From Acheta domesticus (taxonomy: Eukaryota > Arthropoda > Insecta > Orthoptera > Gryllidae): a DNA stretch of 64,000 nt. Below, one piece after another: positions 21,463 through 31,824 of this stretch. How positions within the stretch are numbered: the first letter of the stretch is position 1; each line of letters begins with the position of its first letter. Both the position numbers and the translations under genes were made by a program. The notes beneath the pieces are model-generated. The model saw only the letters and a list, made by a program, of their open reading frames with translations. It made no database searches and was not told the DNA's origin. The stretch spans positions 137,007,775-137,071,774 of the forward strand of contig JAHLJT010008756.1 of NCBI GenBank assembly GCA_031308135.1. Reading direction: 5' to 3'.

Positions 21463-22256
21463 GTTTCGTAACGTGGCTCAATGCTGACGAGGAGTTTGCC
21501 CAGGAGCGGCGAGGCGAGGCGAGTGGGTCTCGACCACGGTGTAAGATATGTAGGTATGTTCACTCCCAGTCTAAAACTGAAGCTTATGTAAGGCTAGTTC
21601 TCACAGTTCTCGCATGTAAGCGCTGCGGTCTCTGGGTCTCATTTGGGCAAAATCGTGATTGGTCGTGATCCATTCGACAGCTCTGTGGCCAGCTCATTTC
21701 TAATTTCAATTCAGTGATTTGTCGTTCCGCGGTGGAATTGGTAAAGTCTAGAGCGAACAGTTGGATAGGAAATGTTTTGTAAAAACTGGGTACCAGCCAC
21801 AGTTTAGATGTCATCTTAAGATGTATATCTTACATCGTGACCCAGACCGATCGTGCGCACGGATTAGCAAGGAGGAGGGCCTCAAACTGGCGTCAGAAAA
21901 TTTGCCTCAAAGGCTGCTAGTTGACACACCTATGTATCTTACGCCGTGGTCTCGAAGCAGGCGGCGCAGCGGTTCCTTGGTACTTGGCTCTTGAGTGTTG
22001 AGGGAGGGGAGACAGGAAGCGCGCTCGGCCGCCGCGCGCGGGCCCTTCCGGTCCTCGCGTGCCCCCCCCCCTCCCCCACCCCAGCTGGCCGTGAGCCTCT
22101 GCGACGAGTTTATGGATGCGCACACAGCGGACGCCAGCGGGAGGCTCCACACACAAGTTTTAGAGGGGGGCACACAAGTCTTGAATGGGAAGTGGACGGG
22201 CTGTGGAAAGGGAACTAAAGGGAGAGATGGATAAATTTAATATTGGGGAAACCAAT
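21463..22256. other. no gene seen
   Basis: Mixed composition, GC-rich at 21960-22100 with a short poly-C tract. Overlapping 80-90 codon frames exist on both strands but none has a recognisable domain or exon borders. Confidence 0.4.
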
Positions 22257-22316
22257 AATCACACACAGATGTGTGTGTATATATATACACACACACAGAC
22301 ACGTGTGTGTGTCATT
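22257..22316. repeat. palindromic CA/TG microsatellite
   Basis: CACACACAGATGTGTGTGTA, then TATATATA, then CACACACACAGACACGTGTG: alternating purine-pyrimidine with two internal dyads. Confidence 0.85.
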
Positions 22317-22324
22317 ATGAGAGC

Positions 22325-22900
22325 CCGGAAGTTGAGGCATGTATTTTACCTAAAATAGGAAGGCAAAAGGGGATTTATTTTTCCTCAAATAGACATGCAA
22401 AAAAGGCATTTATTCTGGCTAAAGTAGATCTCAGGACTCCTTAGAAAAGTAGAAACTCAGGACACCTTAAAAAATCGTCATTTAAAATAATTAATGTAGA
22501 AAATTAATTATTGGATGGTTTACATTTTCCCTTAACTCTAAAATTTACATTACCAGTAACGTGGAAGAAAACTACCTTCGCTTTGGTCGCACTTGACCAT
22601 CCTATTGACGACCACGAATCTGGCGATTTTATTTTACTTGGTGTCAGGAGGGAAAAAGGGGGAAATAATAACGAAAAAGGCAGAAGTTGCCTCGAATAAG
22701 GAAGAAAAAGGCACAAGTAAGGCAAAATGCCAAAAATAGGCATCAGAAGCTAAAATAGGTACAAAAAAGGGAAAATGAAAATCTACTAAAACAACTCCAG
22801 TAGTACAATTAAGCGATTCCTGTTGTTAGAATTCATAAAATCGTAACAATTACAAAAAGGCATTTTGCCAAACATTGGGTCTCTCCTCATTATAATGCTA
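22325..22900. repeat. possible MITE with AAAATAGGCA-like words
   Basis: Roughly ten dispersed AAAATAGG, AAAAAGGCA and AAAATGCC words lie in both orientations, like the subterminal repeats of hAT elements. I could not define the ends or a target duplication. Confidence 0.35.
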
Positions 22901-23279
22901 GTCATTATTATGACTTAGGGGAAAATGCCATTATTAATGTCTTGCATTGTGTGATTGAAATTTTAAAAATGTCAAAAAATTAATGGTTTCTCGATATAAA
23001 TTTAGAGTGATTTTAAGACTAACTCATAATCAAGGAATTTGTGCGCTACTCCATCTTGTAGCAGAACCGGAGGAGACGTATTTGGAGACGGAGTTGCAAA
23101 ACTCGTCCGTACAATAGGTGCAAGGCGCTTAACAGATGCAAGCATTGCTTGATTTATATAATTTCGGTCACGTCCGGAACACGTCACTAAATTAATTATT
23201 TAATAGAAATGGTTACATATTTATAATTAGACTTTAGTTTTTCTTTGCTAAAATATAAACAGAATTTAAATAAAATATT

Positions 23280-23596
23280 CATGATAACTGAATGTGGACT
23301 TTTAGTGTTAAGTATTGCTCGCTAATATTTTCCGGTTATTTGAAGATGAGTTTTCCATTTTTGTAATGACTGTTTTGAAGATATGTTTCCATTTTTGTTT
23401 ATCTTACTGGTGTGTTATGTTTTATCAATGTTTGCAAAAATATGTATTCTTGTAATTGGACTTCTGTAATTTAGTTTTGTTATTTCATTTGAAACTGTCT
23501 TTTATTATTTTGTATGTTTTGTATATTTTTCCTAGTAATGCGTACTGTAATTGGGGCTTTACCCTGTTGTGGGTAATTAAATAAATAAATAATGTA
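23280..23596 (+). mobile_element. LINE 3' tail
   Basis: It ends TTGGGGCTTTACCCTGTTGT, then GGGTAATT, then AAATAAATAAATAA. A pyrimidine-rich, TTTTGTATG-rich stretch precedes this. The GGGGCTTT..CCTGTTGT..GGTAAT(TAAA)n ending is the characteristic 3' terminus of many CR1/Jockey-type insect LINEs. No coding part remains. Confidence 0.55.
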
Positions 23597-23698
23597 ATTT
23601 AATAATTATTCCCAAGGTACCACAACGCCGTTCCGCCAGAAATCAAGCCCTGGGTGCAAGGTGCTTTATAGATGCAAGAAAACATCCTGTAAGAAAAC

Positions 23699-23852
23699 AT
23701 TTCCTAAGTGTTGAGTTTATGAAAATTTGCAAATGATTATTAGACAGTCGTAATGATTATTCAAATTACACATATATTTAATACATGTGTAATTTGAATA
23801 ATCATTACGACTGTCTAACAATCATTTGGAACCTTCGTAAACTCAACACTTT
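23699..23852. repeat. fold-back repeat
   Basis: The left arm (AAGTGTTGAGTTTATGAA, ATTAGACAGTCGTAATGATT, ATTCAAATTACACAT) is inverted in the right arm (ATGTGTAATTTGAATAAT, CATTACGACTGTCTAACAAT, AAACTCAACACTT). The arms are about 70 bp around a short AT loop. Confidence 0.9.
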
Positions 23853-23859
23853 GTACAAG

Positions 23860-24396
23860 GGACTGTCTGTAGTTCAAATTTCCTGTCTCTGATCCCGGTC
23901 TGCGCCATAGAGGTCTCTGATCCCGGTCTGCGCCTCCTCTATGGTCTGCGCCCGCAGTCAACCGCCGTTTCCGAGGTTGCAATTTTCACAACTCCAAAGC
24001 GCCGAGCTTACGGCAACGCCGTATTAGGCTGCCGTGCAGTAGGACCCAGTTCTCGAACGCCCCTAGCCAGTGAAGGGAAACACGGAACATGAAATGCCGG
24101 GCTTCTTGAATTCTCAAATCGGAGAATTCCGTGGCGGACAACTAGTTCCATATTAGATTCTATACAAAAGGAAAGGAAAGCCGGGTGTGTACGAGTATTA
24201 TTTGGGAGGGCAGGGCCTCTTGAACCTTCCTGCCGAGGTCGCCACTGGCGGACGCATTGAAGAAAGTGTTTCCTTCAACGTGTACTTCGAAAACTAGATT
24301 CAAGTGTAAGTAAATAATTAGTGGACCTCGGAATTCATGGCGAGAGCGTGTTTTTCTCTTTGTTGTAAATGCTACAGTATAATTATGTATACGAAC
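23860..24396. other. no gene seen
   Basis: A short direct repeat (GGTCTCTGATCCCGGTCTGC near 23885-23940, two adjacent copies) and otherwise unique sequence up to the Penelope target duplication. Confidence 0.45.
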
Positions 24397-24440
24397 ATAA
24401 TTATGAATATGAGAGCGTAGGCTTCCGCGGCCGGAGTCAA

Positions 24441-24827
24441 TATTAAGTTGGCTGTCCGGGTGACGCCGCGTCCATGGCAAAGGTGCCGACGTTTCGGTCG
24501 CCATTCTGCGACCTTCCTCAGGGCGTAATGCACGGAGCTGTACTGTGCACGGGTTAATATAGGGCTACGTTCCCCTTCTACCTGTGTACCGGTTGGCCGG
24601 GTGGTCGGCCAATGCGGAGAGAGTGCACCGGCCAATCAGGGCCGGACTCTCCGCGGGGCGCTGTTGACGGACGGCGCTCCGTCCGTTGCCGGACGTAGGG
24701 GAGCAGCTAGGACCGCGTCCGTTCGAGACCGGACGTCCTGGTAAAATAGGTGTTTCCAGGCATCGTGAAGACGAATGCCTTGGTCAGCATTAAGATTATG
24801 CGGGTGTTTAATTATTTCCACCGCCTT
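24441..24827 (-). repeat. Penelope pLTR, inverted 5' copy
   Basis: The reverse complement of 25924-26310, including the last about 30 codons of the endonuclease frame in antisense. It has diverged very little from the 3' copy (for example one base missing in CCATGGCAAAGG against CCTTGGCCATGG), so the two are of similar age. Confidence 0.9.
24462..24521 (-). ncRNA. hammerhead-ribozyme-like motif, antisense copy
   Basis: The inverted copy of the motif described at 26230-26289. All core blocks (CTGAGGA, stem II hairpin, GAAAC, CGGCGTC) are intact on the minus strand. Confidence 0.45.
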
Positions 24828-25674
24828 CGATGTCACGTCTTTGTTCACTATGGTTCCAGTGGACGAGGCGGCCACTGTCATACGCAGTAAACTTTGCTCC
24901 CGTGGGCTCACGTCGGAATGGGCCGACTTAGCTGAGTTCTGTCTCACGTCCACTTTCTTCCAATACCGAGAGCAATTATATGCTCAAGTTGAAGGAGCGG
25001 CCATGGGTTCTCCCCTCTCTCCAGTTGTGGCTAACCTGTTTATGGAGGCCTTTGAAACGGAGGCCCTGGAGAATGCCCCACTAAAACCAACTGTTTGGCT
25101 CCGGTACGTGGACGATACACTAGTAGTGTGGCCCCACGGTCCTCACACCTTAGCTGACTTCCTCCAGCACCTTAACAACACACACCCTAAGATTAAGTTC
25201 ACGATGGAGGTGGAAAATGAGGGAAAATTACCTTTCCTTGACGTGCTGGTGAGTCGGAAAGCGAACGGCAGACTAGGACACAGTGTTTACCGTAAACCCA
25301 CTCATACAAACCGTTATTTGCATGCCGGCTCTCACCATCACCCGGCAACTAAACGGGGGGTTTTGAAAACTCTGGCCATCAGAGCAACTAGAGTGTGTGA
25401 TAAGGAATCGTTGGACTCTGAAATGGAGCTCCTAAAGACCACATTTCGAGCTAACGGATACAGCGCTAGCGCTGCCAACCAAGCGGTACGGCAGGCTACC
25501 ACAACTTCCAACACGGTCGATATCACCACACCTAGTGACAATACCAACCAAACTATAGCCACTCTACCGTATATACGAGGTGTCACCGATAAGATTGGCA
25601 AGCTATTGAGCCGCTTTGATATAAAGACGGCCTACAAAGCCCAGGAAAAACTTGGGCAAAGCTTGTACGCGTGA
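24826..25674 (+). pseudogene. Penelope-like reverse transcriptase, 5'-truncated
   Basis: The frame reads FDVTSLFTMVPVDEA, the start of the RT palm in Penelope-like elements. Next comes GAAMGSPLSPVVANLFMEAF, then WLRYVDDTLVVW with the catalytic YVDD, LPFLDVLVSR, VYRKPTHTNRYLHAGSHHHP and a thumb-like region. About 282 residues are left. The N-terminal third of the usual protein is missing because the inverted repeat replaces it. The frame stops with TGA at 25672, where the endonuclease linker continues in another frame, so a small indel has inactivated the polyprotein. Confidence 0.9.
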
Positions 25675-26012
25675 AAGATCGCGTCCCTCCCCTTATGTCA
25701 TCAGGGGTATACGAGATCCCATGCAGCTGCGGCCATAGTTACATTGGCGAGACGGGACGCACAGTAGATGAACGCCTCCGGGAACATATTCGTCATTATT
25801 AATACAATAATACGAATAAATCGGCCATAGCATTGCACGCATGGAAAACTGGCCATGCCATCTTATTTGATGACACTCGCCTCTTAGCCAGAGAAGACCG
25901 CTGGGGTACGAGGAGGGTAAAAGAGGCGGTGGAAATAATTAAACATCCGCATAATCTTAATGCTGACCAAGGCATTCGTCTTCACGATGCCTGGAAACAC
26001 CTATTTTACCAG
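25671..26012 (+). pseudogene. GIY-YIG endonuclease domain of the Penelope element
   Basis: From GTG at 25671 the frame reads VKDRVPPLMSSGVYEIPCSC, then GHSYIGETGRTVDERLREH. This is the GVY...YIG(E)TGR-R..EH signature of the Penelope GIY-YIG nuclease with its Cys-x-Cys insert. A TAA stop at 25800-25802 interrupts it. The frame then resumes with NTNKSAIALHAWKTGH, LLAREDRWGTRRVKEAVEI and HDAWKHLFYQ. Apart from that stop the 114 codons are intact. This domain makes the target nick in active elements. Confidence 0.85.
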
Positions 26013-26310
26013 GACCGTCCGGTCTCGAACGGACGCGGTCCTAGCTGCTCCCCTACGTCCGGCAACGGACGGAGCGCCGTCCGTCAACAGCGCCCCGCGG
26101 AGAGCCCGGCCCTGATTGGCCGGTGCACTCTCTCCGCATTGGCCGACCACCCGGCCAACCGGTACACAGGTAGAAGGGGAACGTAGCCCTATATTAACCC
26201 GTGCACAGTACAGCTCCGTGCATTACGCCCTGAGGAAGGTCGCAGAATGGCGACCGAAACGTCGGCACCTTGGCCATGGACGCGGCGTCACCCGGACAGC
26301 CAACTTAATA
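25924..26310 (+). repeat. Penelope pLTR, 3' copy
   Basis: The arm partner of 24441-24827. It holds the end of the endonuclease frame, a GC-rich non-coding region (26010-26190), the TATATTAACCCGTGCACAGT promoter-like stretch and the ribozyme-like motif. Confidence 0.9.
26230..26289 (+). ncRNA. hammerhead-ribozyme-like motif in the pLTR
   Basis: In order: CTGAGGA (26230-26236, fits the CUGANGA core), one extra A, a hairpin GGTCGC/GCGACC (stem II), GAA, ACGTCG pairing with CGGCGT (stem III, with the required A-U closing pair), then C as the cleavage nucleotide. Hammerhead ribozymes are known in pLTRs of Penelope-like elements. I do not see a convincing stem I, and the extra A before stem II is non-standard, so activity is uncertain. 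Confidence 0.5.
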
Positions 26311-26516
26311 ATTATGAATATGTTTCAGGAAACGTCCGTATCATTTATGATTTTTAAGGTCTAATTAGCGGAACTACATTGCGTTGCTCGGAATTATTTA
26401 TGGGAGTCGTCTTATTGAGGACAGTCGAAATAATAGACTGGAAATGTACTCCCGTCCTACCCTGCCCTGATCCAAACTAGCCTGTGCTTTTTTTTACTTT
26501 TTGGCATATGTATGTA

Positions 26517-26880
26517 CAGACGTGGACAAATTGTTATCAAACTGGCACTAATAGAAAAATATCTTTGTCTCAAAACGTTGGAACTAAACTATGGACTACA
26601 GGAACATTGGAACTAAACTACAGAAACAAGAAGAAAATCAACAAAAAAATAATGGAATACAAAGAAAAAAGAACCACATTACAATCTTACTAATACTTGG
26701 TAGGAGGACCTTTAGCGGTGAATTAAAGCATTAAATCGCCCGGGGATGCTTTGAATGCCGGAGACGAATTTCTTTAGGGTGACAGCGGCAGTACATCACT
26801 TGCCGAAGGCTTCCACCACCACAGGGCGGAACATCACCACTCGGTGGCGCTGGGCGAGGAGCATCGCGCGGAGGTAGTCA
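26517..26880. mobile_element. Tc1-like transposon, terminal fragment
   Basis: Starts ACAGACGTGGACAAATTGTT and later reads TACTAATACTTGGTAGGAGG, then ACCTTTAGC. This order (a GTGGACAAA terminal motif, then an A-rich stretch, then CTTGGTAGG..ACCTTT) resembles the end regions of Tc1-like elements, where the second block codes for the transposase C-terminus in antisense. No transposase frame survives. Confidence 0.45.
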
Positions 26881-26904
26881 CATTTTCTAGCCTTTTCCTC
26901 ACAC

Positions 26905-27163
26905 CTCGAAAAAATCCTTCGTACGCCTTCCTTCGGAGGGGAAGTTAAGCCGGCTGTCCCATGTTAGTAGATTTACTTGCATGTAAAAGATCCTTAAGCC
27001 TAAATGACGCCTCTGAGCAAAATTCAAAATCGCCTGTTTCGTCGCCCGTGGAATACCTTCTTTCTCCGCTAGTTGGTGAAAGGAGCGTAGCGAAATTTGC
27101 GTGGTCAGACGGAAGATGGCCTGAGTCTCGCCTCGTAAAATAAGGCAATTCAATTCAATTCAA
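26905..27163 (+). mobile_element. SINE3 copy, 5'-truncated
   Basis: The body from CGTACGCCTTCCTTCGGAGG to the tail GGCAATTCAATTCAATTCAA matches the 15516 and 30412 copies. The tRNA head is missing. Confidence 0.8.
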
Positions 27164-27164
27164 C

Positions 27165-27560
27165 CTCTCGTGCAGACGCCCAGGGCCTTGCAATTCTCCA
27201 TCAAAACCGGAGACAAAGCCTGAGGGTGCTTCTGTAGGAGGCGATAGTGTCGCCGGGAACAGCTGCAGGTTAGTCTCGCCAACTTCCGCTCATAAAAATT
27301 GGCTCATTTGTGAGAAATACGAAAAGTGAATGCTCAATTATTCATAATATATACATGTAAGAAACTGCTGGAGAAAGCGCGAACATCGACACTGTTTTGT
27401 AACGTTCACGCGCCTGCTTGCGTCTCGCGAACCCACGCAGCAGCCAGACACGTTTCAAGTATTGTTGGTAGCAGTTCGTATTTTAGTTCCTTTAAGAATG
27501 TGATGAAGGAGAGCGCGCCACTGTAATGGTGTTCACCACGTTATATGGGACTTGAAAGGC
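27165..27560. repeat. unknown dispersed repeat X, copy 1
   Basis: Matches 57120-57340 plus 57651-57800 in the same order: GGAGACAAAGCCTGAGGGTG, TGTAGGAGGCGATAGTG, CTCAATTATTC, then GTATTGTTGGTAGCAGTTCG and GAGAGCGCGCCACTG. No coding or TIR signature tells what it is. Confidence 0.6.
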
Positions 27561-27654
27561 CTTGCAAACGCATCTTCAAGAACGATGGCGGTGTGGCCCT
27601 TCGCAACCACGAAGTCACGTCTGTTCCCCTGCGGGTCGACCTGGTTGTTATAGA

Positions 27655-28348
27655 TAGAGACCGGAAAAAATATAAGTATAAAACGTCAAAATATGTTCAT
27701 AAATATGTAATGAAAATAGTAAGAATATGTAATAAATATGTAAATTCTGATATAATATGTAATATTAAAATACACTAATAATAAAATATATTTACGTAAT
27801 ACGAAATTAGATTTATAAAAACTGCTCACCTCACATCATACAACTTTCTCGTCAGTAGTAAAAGCGTCATCTATTGTAATCCAGGACCGTAGTTTAGCGG
27901 CCAGACTAATCGCAAATAGAAGCCATTGCACAAACTGGCGAGATCTACTACCAGCAAACATACACTGTAGCATCTTCATCGAAGTGTTACACGTCAGTGA
28001 TCGCAATTTTTTTCTCCGAAATTAATGTTACATATCACAACACGCGATGTCAATGATGCTTTGGACATCTAGATTTCCCCAATAATGAAGGGAAAATGCT
28101 GATATTAAAAAAAACATCTTTTCGTAAAAAAATATGGAATTAAATAGAAGAAAATTGATAAAATTAGAAAATATATTGTGAAAACAGCAAAATATGTAAA
28201 ATATGTAATATAGTACTAAATATGTAAAAATATGTAACAAAAAAATTTGATATTGTGCTAGGAGGGCTATGATTCGCCAAGATTACAATTTTGAGAACGG
28301 TAAGTAGAAAGACAAAAAATATGTAATTACATGAAAATCCGGTCTCTA
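27655..28348. mobile_element. hAT-type element, TAGAGACCGG family
   Basis: The 10-bp ends TAGAGACCGG and CCGGTCTCTA are perfect inverted repeats. A perfect 8-bp duplication GTTATAGA occurs at 27647-27654 and 28349-28356. The interior is AT-rich with many AATATGTAA words in both orientations near the ends, the usual hAT subterminal pattern. No transposase. Confidence 0.9.
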
Positions 28349-28356
28349 GTTATAGA

Positions 28357-28774
28357 GGACGCTTCATCCATCCTCGTCAGCTGTGTCGAGCACATGCCCA
28401 ACTAGTCGCGGCTCGTGGCTCTCTAAATGGGGAAGGCCGCAAATGCGTTGCGTCACATTGCATGTACATTTCTATACATTATCTCTTCCGATACAGGCAT
28501 AAGAGACTAGCGCTCCTATCGCATATCGGGGAAACTAGTTGATGCGCAATGCTACTCGCTGAGCTGCATAGTAAATGCTATCTGTTGTGCACGCCCATCT
28601 TCAGACCCTAGACCCCCACCCTTAAAGGCTGCCTGGCTGCAGCCTACGTTCGCCGTTAAGCCTGTGCAGTGAATGCTTGACGTCACGCCTCGTTTTACAC
28701 AGGCCTTATGGCGGACTGAGGTGGGAGCCTAACGCTTCTCTCTTCCCTGTCAACAGCTTCAGATGTGTACCAAC
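28357..28774. other. no gene seen
   Basis: Unique sequence between two DNA elements. No exon or repeat identified. Confidence 0.4.
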
Positions 28775-28884
28775 GAAGCGATTAAAAACGTCGAGTACAA
28801 AACATCGATGTTCAAAAATCGACTTGAATATATCGATATTTAAAACTTTGATATTCTTGTAGAAACATCGATGTCGCATCCCTA
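28775..28884. mobile_element. hAT-type ATCGATG element, end fragment
   Basis: Repeated ACATCGATGTTC/AACATCGATG words and the terminal GTCGCATCCCTA, which is the complement of TAGGGATGCGAC as at 15830. Only one end is present. Confidence 0.65.
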
Positions 28885-28885
28885 C

Positions 28886-29122
28886 TATAGTGCGATTTTT
28901 CTAACTCTGCCTCTCGAGCCCCTATGGCCACGATGGAATATCATACGGCATTTCGCGCCTTTCTCGGTCCTGCAGCTAGACGTCGCATGATCGCAATCAC
29001 TGCTCGATAACGGTCGCGATCATGCGATATCTAATGGCACGACTGAGAACGTCGCGAACGCCGTGACTTATTTCATCGTGAAGACGGGCCTTGAGGGGCA
29101 CAATTAGAAAAATCGTACTATA
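28886..29122. mobile_element. MITE-A, complete copy
   Basis: The ends TATAGTGCGATTTTTCTAAC and TTAGAAAAATCGTACTATA are inverted, with long inverted arms as in the 17165 copy. It sits directly beside the hAT fragment on its left. Confidence 0.85.
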
Positions 29123-29231
29123 CGCAAACGGTGCACGAGCTGACCCCGGGATTTCGCCACAAACAGGCCTTCTAGGTGCATCAAGCTGGAACAGCCATGT
29201 CAACTCACCGGAATGAAACATGTCTAATGAT

Positions 29232-29560
29232 TTATTGCTCATTAATTGCCAATTAATTGCCACAGTTTCGAATTAATTGCCACATATCTTCAGGGCGAAA
29301 ACGGGAGTGAGCTGGCTTGACGCGACGGCAGCACACTCGTCAGTGAAATTCCGATCGCAGGTCCACGGAAACCCTCAAATAATTCATTGCTAATTAATTG
29401 CCATAATTTCGAATTAATTGCCACCTATCTTCGGGGCGAAAACCGGCGTGAGCTGGCTTGACGCGACGCCAGCACACACATCAGTGAAATTCGGGTCGCA
29501 GGTCCACGGAAACCCTCAAATAATTTATCGCTAATTTACTGCCACAATTTCTCGAGGGTC
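29232..29560. repeat. 141-bp tandem repeat, about 2.3 units
   Basis: Units marked by AATTAATTGCCACATATCTT at 29271 and AATTAATTGCCACCTATCTT at 29412, and by TTCATTGCTAATT at 29383 against TTTATCGCTAATT at 29524. The period is exactly 141 bp. Each unit contains GGTCCACGGAAACCCTCAAA. Confidence 0.9.
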
Positions 29561-30300
29561 GCCGTCCGCGGACAGGTCGCCTCCGGTCGTCGCAGGGGCC
29601 TCTAGTCCCGCCGGGGCACTGTTTCCGGTCCAATTCGGCTCGCCCCCTCCCCCTTACGGCTCCCTCCCCCCTCTTCCGGCCCGTTGCAACAACAGTGTGT
29701 CACAATTGAGATGTTGCTGTGAGAGGGGAGGTAGAGGCATCGGGACAGCGTTCTCAGGGCGTCCCTGGGGCCTGATGGCATCAACAATAATATGAACTAA
29801 TCAATGAAATTGTAGCGCATTCAAAGAAACACTTCACAGAACGCGATCCAGACGGGAAAATAGTTGTTTTTAATCGAGATGCTAGAAATGCAATTTGAAC
29901 CGAGAGGTTTCTTTTGAACAAAGCGGAAGGTGGAGGCATGGTGAGAGGTAGAAGTCAAACACGACATGGACTTCTATAAAATTAATAATACAGTAATAAC
30001 TACATAAATAATAAAGGCAAACGGCAAAATCCCTGAAAATACAACAAAAGGGCAGGTTTAAGTTTTTTTTTTAAAAATCGAACATATTAATTTGATTCGA
30101 TTCCGGCCCTTCGGAATCGATTCCATCAAAGATTGGAAGCAAAGGAGTTGAATGCAGATTCCACAGGAATCGAAAGCAAAGAATCGATTCCGGAATCGAA
30201 TCGGTAGAATCGGAACGTTTCTATCTGCACGCGCATCTCGTTTGGCGCCTCTGGGCATCTCGTCTGGAGACGATCTCGAAGGCCGAGTCCAGCTCCAGAT
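29561..30300. other. no gene seen
   Basis: Short imperfect repeats of an AATCGATTCC word occur at 30095-30205. Otherwise nothing recognisable. Confidence 0.4.
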
Positions 30301-30312
30301 ATCGCAGTTCGT

Positions 30313-30313
<1 letters not shown>

Positions 30314-30353
<40 letters not shown>
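30314..30353. repeat. (AC)n microsatellite
   Basis: About 20 uninterrupted AC units. Confidence 0.95.
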
Positions 30354-30356
<3 letters not shown>

Positions 30357-30411
30357 GACGTCCTTTGAGACAGAAGAATGCATTCGCGGCACCAATGGGG
30401 ATATCCTCGCC

Positions 30412-30775
30412 CTATTGAATTGAATTGAAGCCTTATTTTTATGGGGGCAGGACTCAGGTCATGAGGCCTGCTGTTCCGTCTGACCACGAAAATTTCGCTA
30501 CGTTCCTTTCACCAACCAGCGGAAAGAAGCTTATTACTCAGGCGACGAAACAGGCGATTTTGAATTTAGCTCGGAGGCTTCATTTAGACTGGAGGATCAT
30601 TTACATGCAGTAAATCTACTAGCATGGGACAGCCGGCTTTACTTCCCCTCCGTATGAAGGCGTACGAAGTATTTTTCGTCCTTAAAAATCCACGGCTTCT
30701 ATCGGGTTTGAATCCGCGAACTTGGGTATAACAATCCGATACGCTGACCGTTACACCATCGACATCGCTGCACCG
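30412..30775 (-). mobile_element. SINE3 copy (full length), minus strand
   Basis: The tail complement ATTGAATTGAATTGAAGCC is at the left, the body in the middle, and the head complement CGCTGACCGTTACACCATCG (A box GATGGTGTAACGGTCAGCG) at the right. It keeps the extra 5' block CCACGGCTTCTATCGGGTTT that is missing from the 15516 copy. Confidence 0.8.
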
Positions 30776-30944
30776 CCATATCGTACTCCCAGCATGTGCT
30801 GCTCATATCAGCTCATGCGTAGAGGAAAAACAGATGCCGGCTGGACGAACTGCTCGATAGCATCCGTCTTCTGCGTGTCCAAAAGCATCGACAAGGCAAT
30901 CTCATCAGTGAGGGCGTCCTGCTCTTTTAAGCCCTCCCGCCGGA

Positions 30945-31478
30945 GACATGGCTCATTGCATCAACTGATGTCACTGCAGTCCCTCTGACTGGCAGGTCCT
31001 TTAGGTTCGAGTCCCGACGGCGATAGGATTTTAGACACTAGTTTGTCAGCTAGGTGAAATTCAGTCCCTGTCTGAATGGGAATTATAGCTGCCAGCTGCT
31101 CTGGCAGTCGTTTTCCGTGGTTTCTCCGATCAAAATCACGCGAATGCCGGAGCAGTACCATAAGAAACGGCCATGGACCGCGCGCGATCTTTCTTTCCCC
31201 TTCCTTGTCCTATCTTCACCTCTTACATACACACTAACACGTACTACACTTCCACACATGCCGGGAGACCGGTCGGGGGCTCAGAGCTTGTCCCGTCTAG
31301 AGCAGTACCCCAGGGGGATCCCTGGTTGGGGAAAACCCCGCTAATCGACAGTATGTCGGAGCCAGATCTTGCCATCCAGCGGGGAAAGATCACCGCCACC
31401 TCCCGATGAAAAAACATCCTGTACACTTACGGGACTAATAACCTTAGTAGTTGACGCGCTCGGAATCACTAACAATTG
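30945..31478 (+). mobile_element. SINE1 copy (full length, best promoter)
   Basis: The head is ATGGCTCATTGCATCAACTG, with a B box GGTTCGAGTCCC at about 31003 that matches the tRNA consensus exactly. The full body follows, with the tail CGGAATCACTAACAATTGAT. This copy makes the tRNA origin of SINE1 clearest. Confidence 0.85.
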
Positions 31479-31639
31479 ATCGAAACTGTTTAATTGTTTG
31501 GATTTTTCCCGAGTTCCTGGTCATCTAAATCAAAGACACTTCTAACAAAGCTAGAGGCTGCGTAGTTTTCTTTCAGTTTTCATTGAAAATTAGAAAACCA
31601 GGTAGACTTTTTTTTAAATTTAAGATTGCATCAACTATT

Positions 31640-31824
31640 AGGTCATTAGCGGCCACTATTGGATTTAACGTTATGGTAAGAGTATGAAACCATATGATGA
31701 TAGGGGGTGAAAGGACTTACACATTCAACCATGCCCGAGGCAGGCCTCGAACCCGCGACCCCTCAGTCCGAGATCACTACGGCACTACTGGCTTGGCGAT
31801 CTCGGCCACAGGGCCGACCAGGTA
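31640..31824 (-). mobile_element. SINE2 copy, minus strand
   Basis: The complement reads GTCGGCCCTGTGGCCGAGAT, then GGTCGCGGGTTCGAGGCCTG (B box), then CTTTCACCCCCTATCATCAT. It is collinear with 13491-13690. Confidence 0.8.

Larger units (their letters stand above)
24412..26307 (+). mobile_element. Penelope-like retroelement with inverted terminal repeat copy
   Basis: A 5'-truncated Penelope-like element containing reverse transcriptase and GIY-YIG endonuclease, flanked by a 15-bp direct repeat ATAATTATGAATATG (24397-24411 and 26308-26322). The 3' terminal region from 25924 is repeated in inverted orientation at the 5' side (24441-24827, about 387 bp, very high identity). The join to the RT frame is exact, at the codon for the Phe that begins FDVTSLFT. 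Such inverted pseudo-LTR copies fit the known biology of Penelope-like elements. Confidence 0.9.

Noticed and set aside
23885..23945. CRISPR-like or regulatory direct repeats (CTCTGATCCCGGTCTGCGCC)
   Set aside because: Only two adjacent copies with no spacer pattern; a simple local duplication in a eukaryotic genome.
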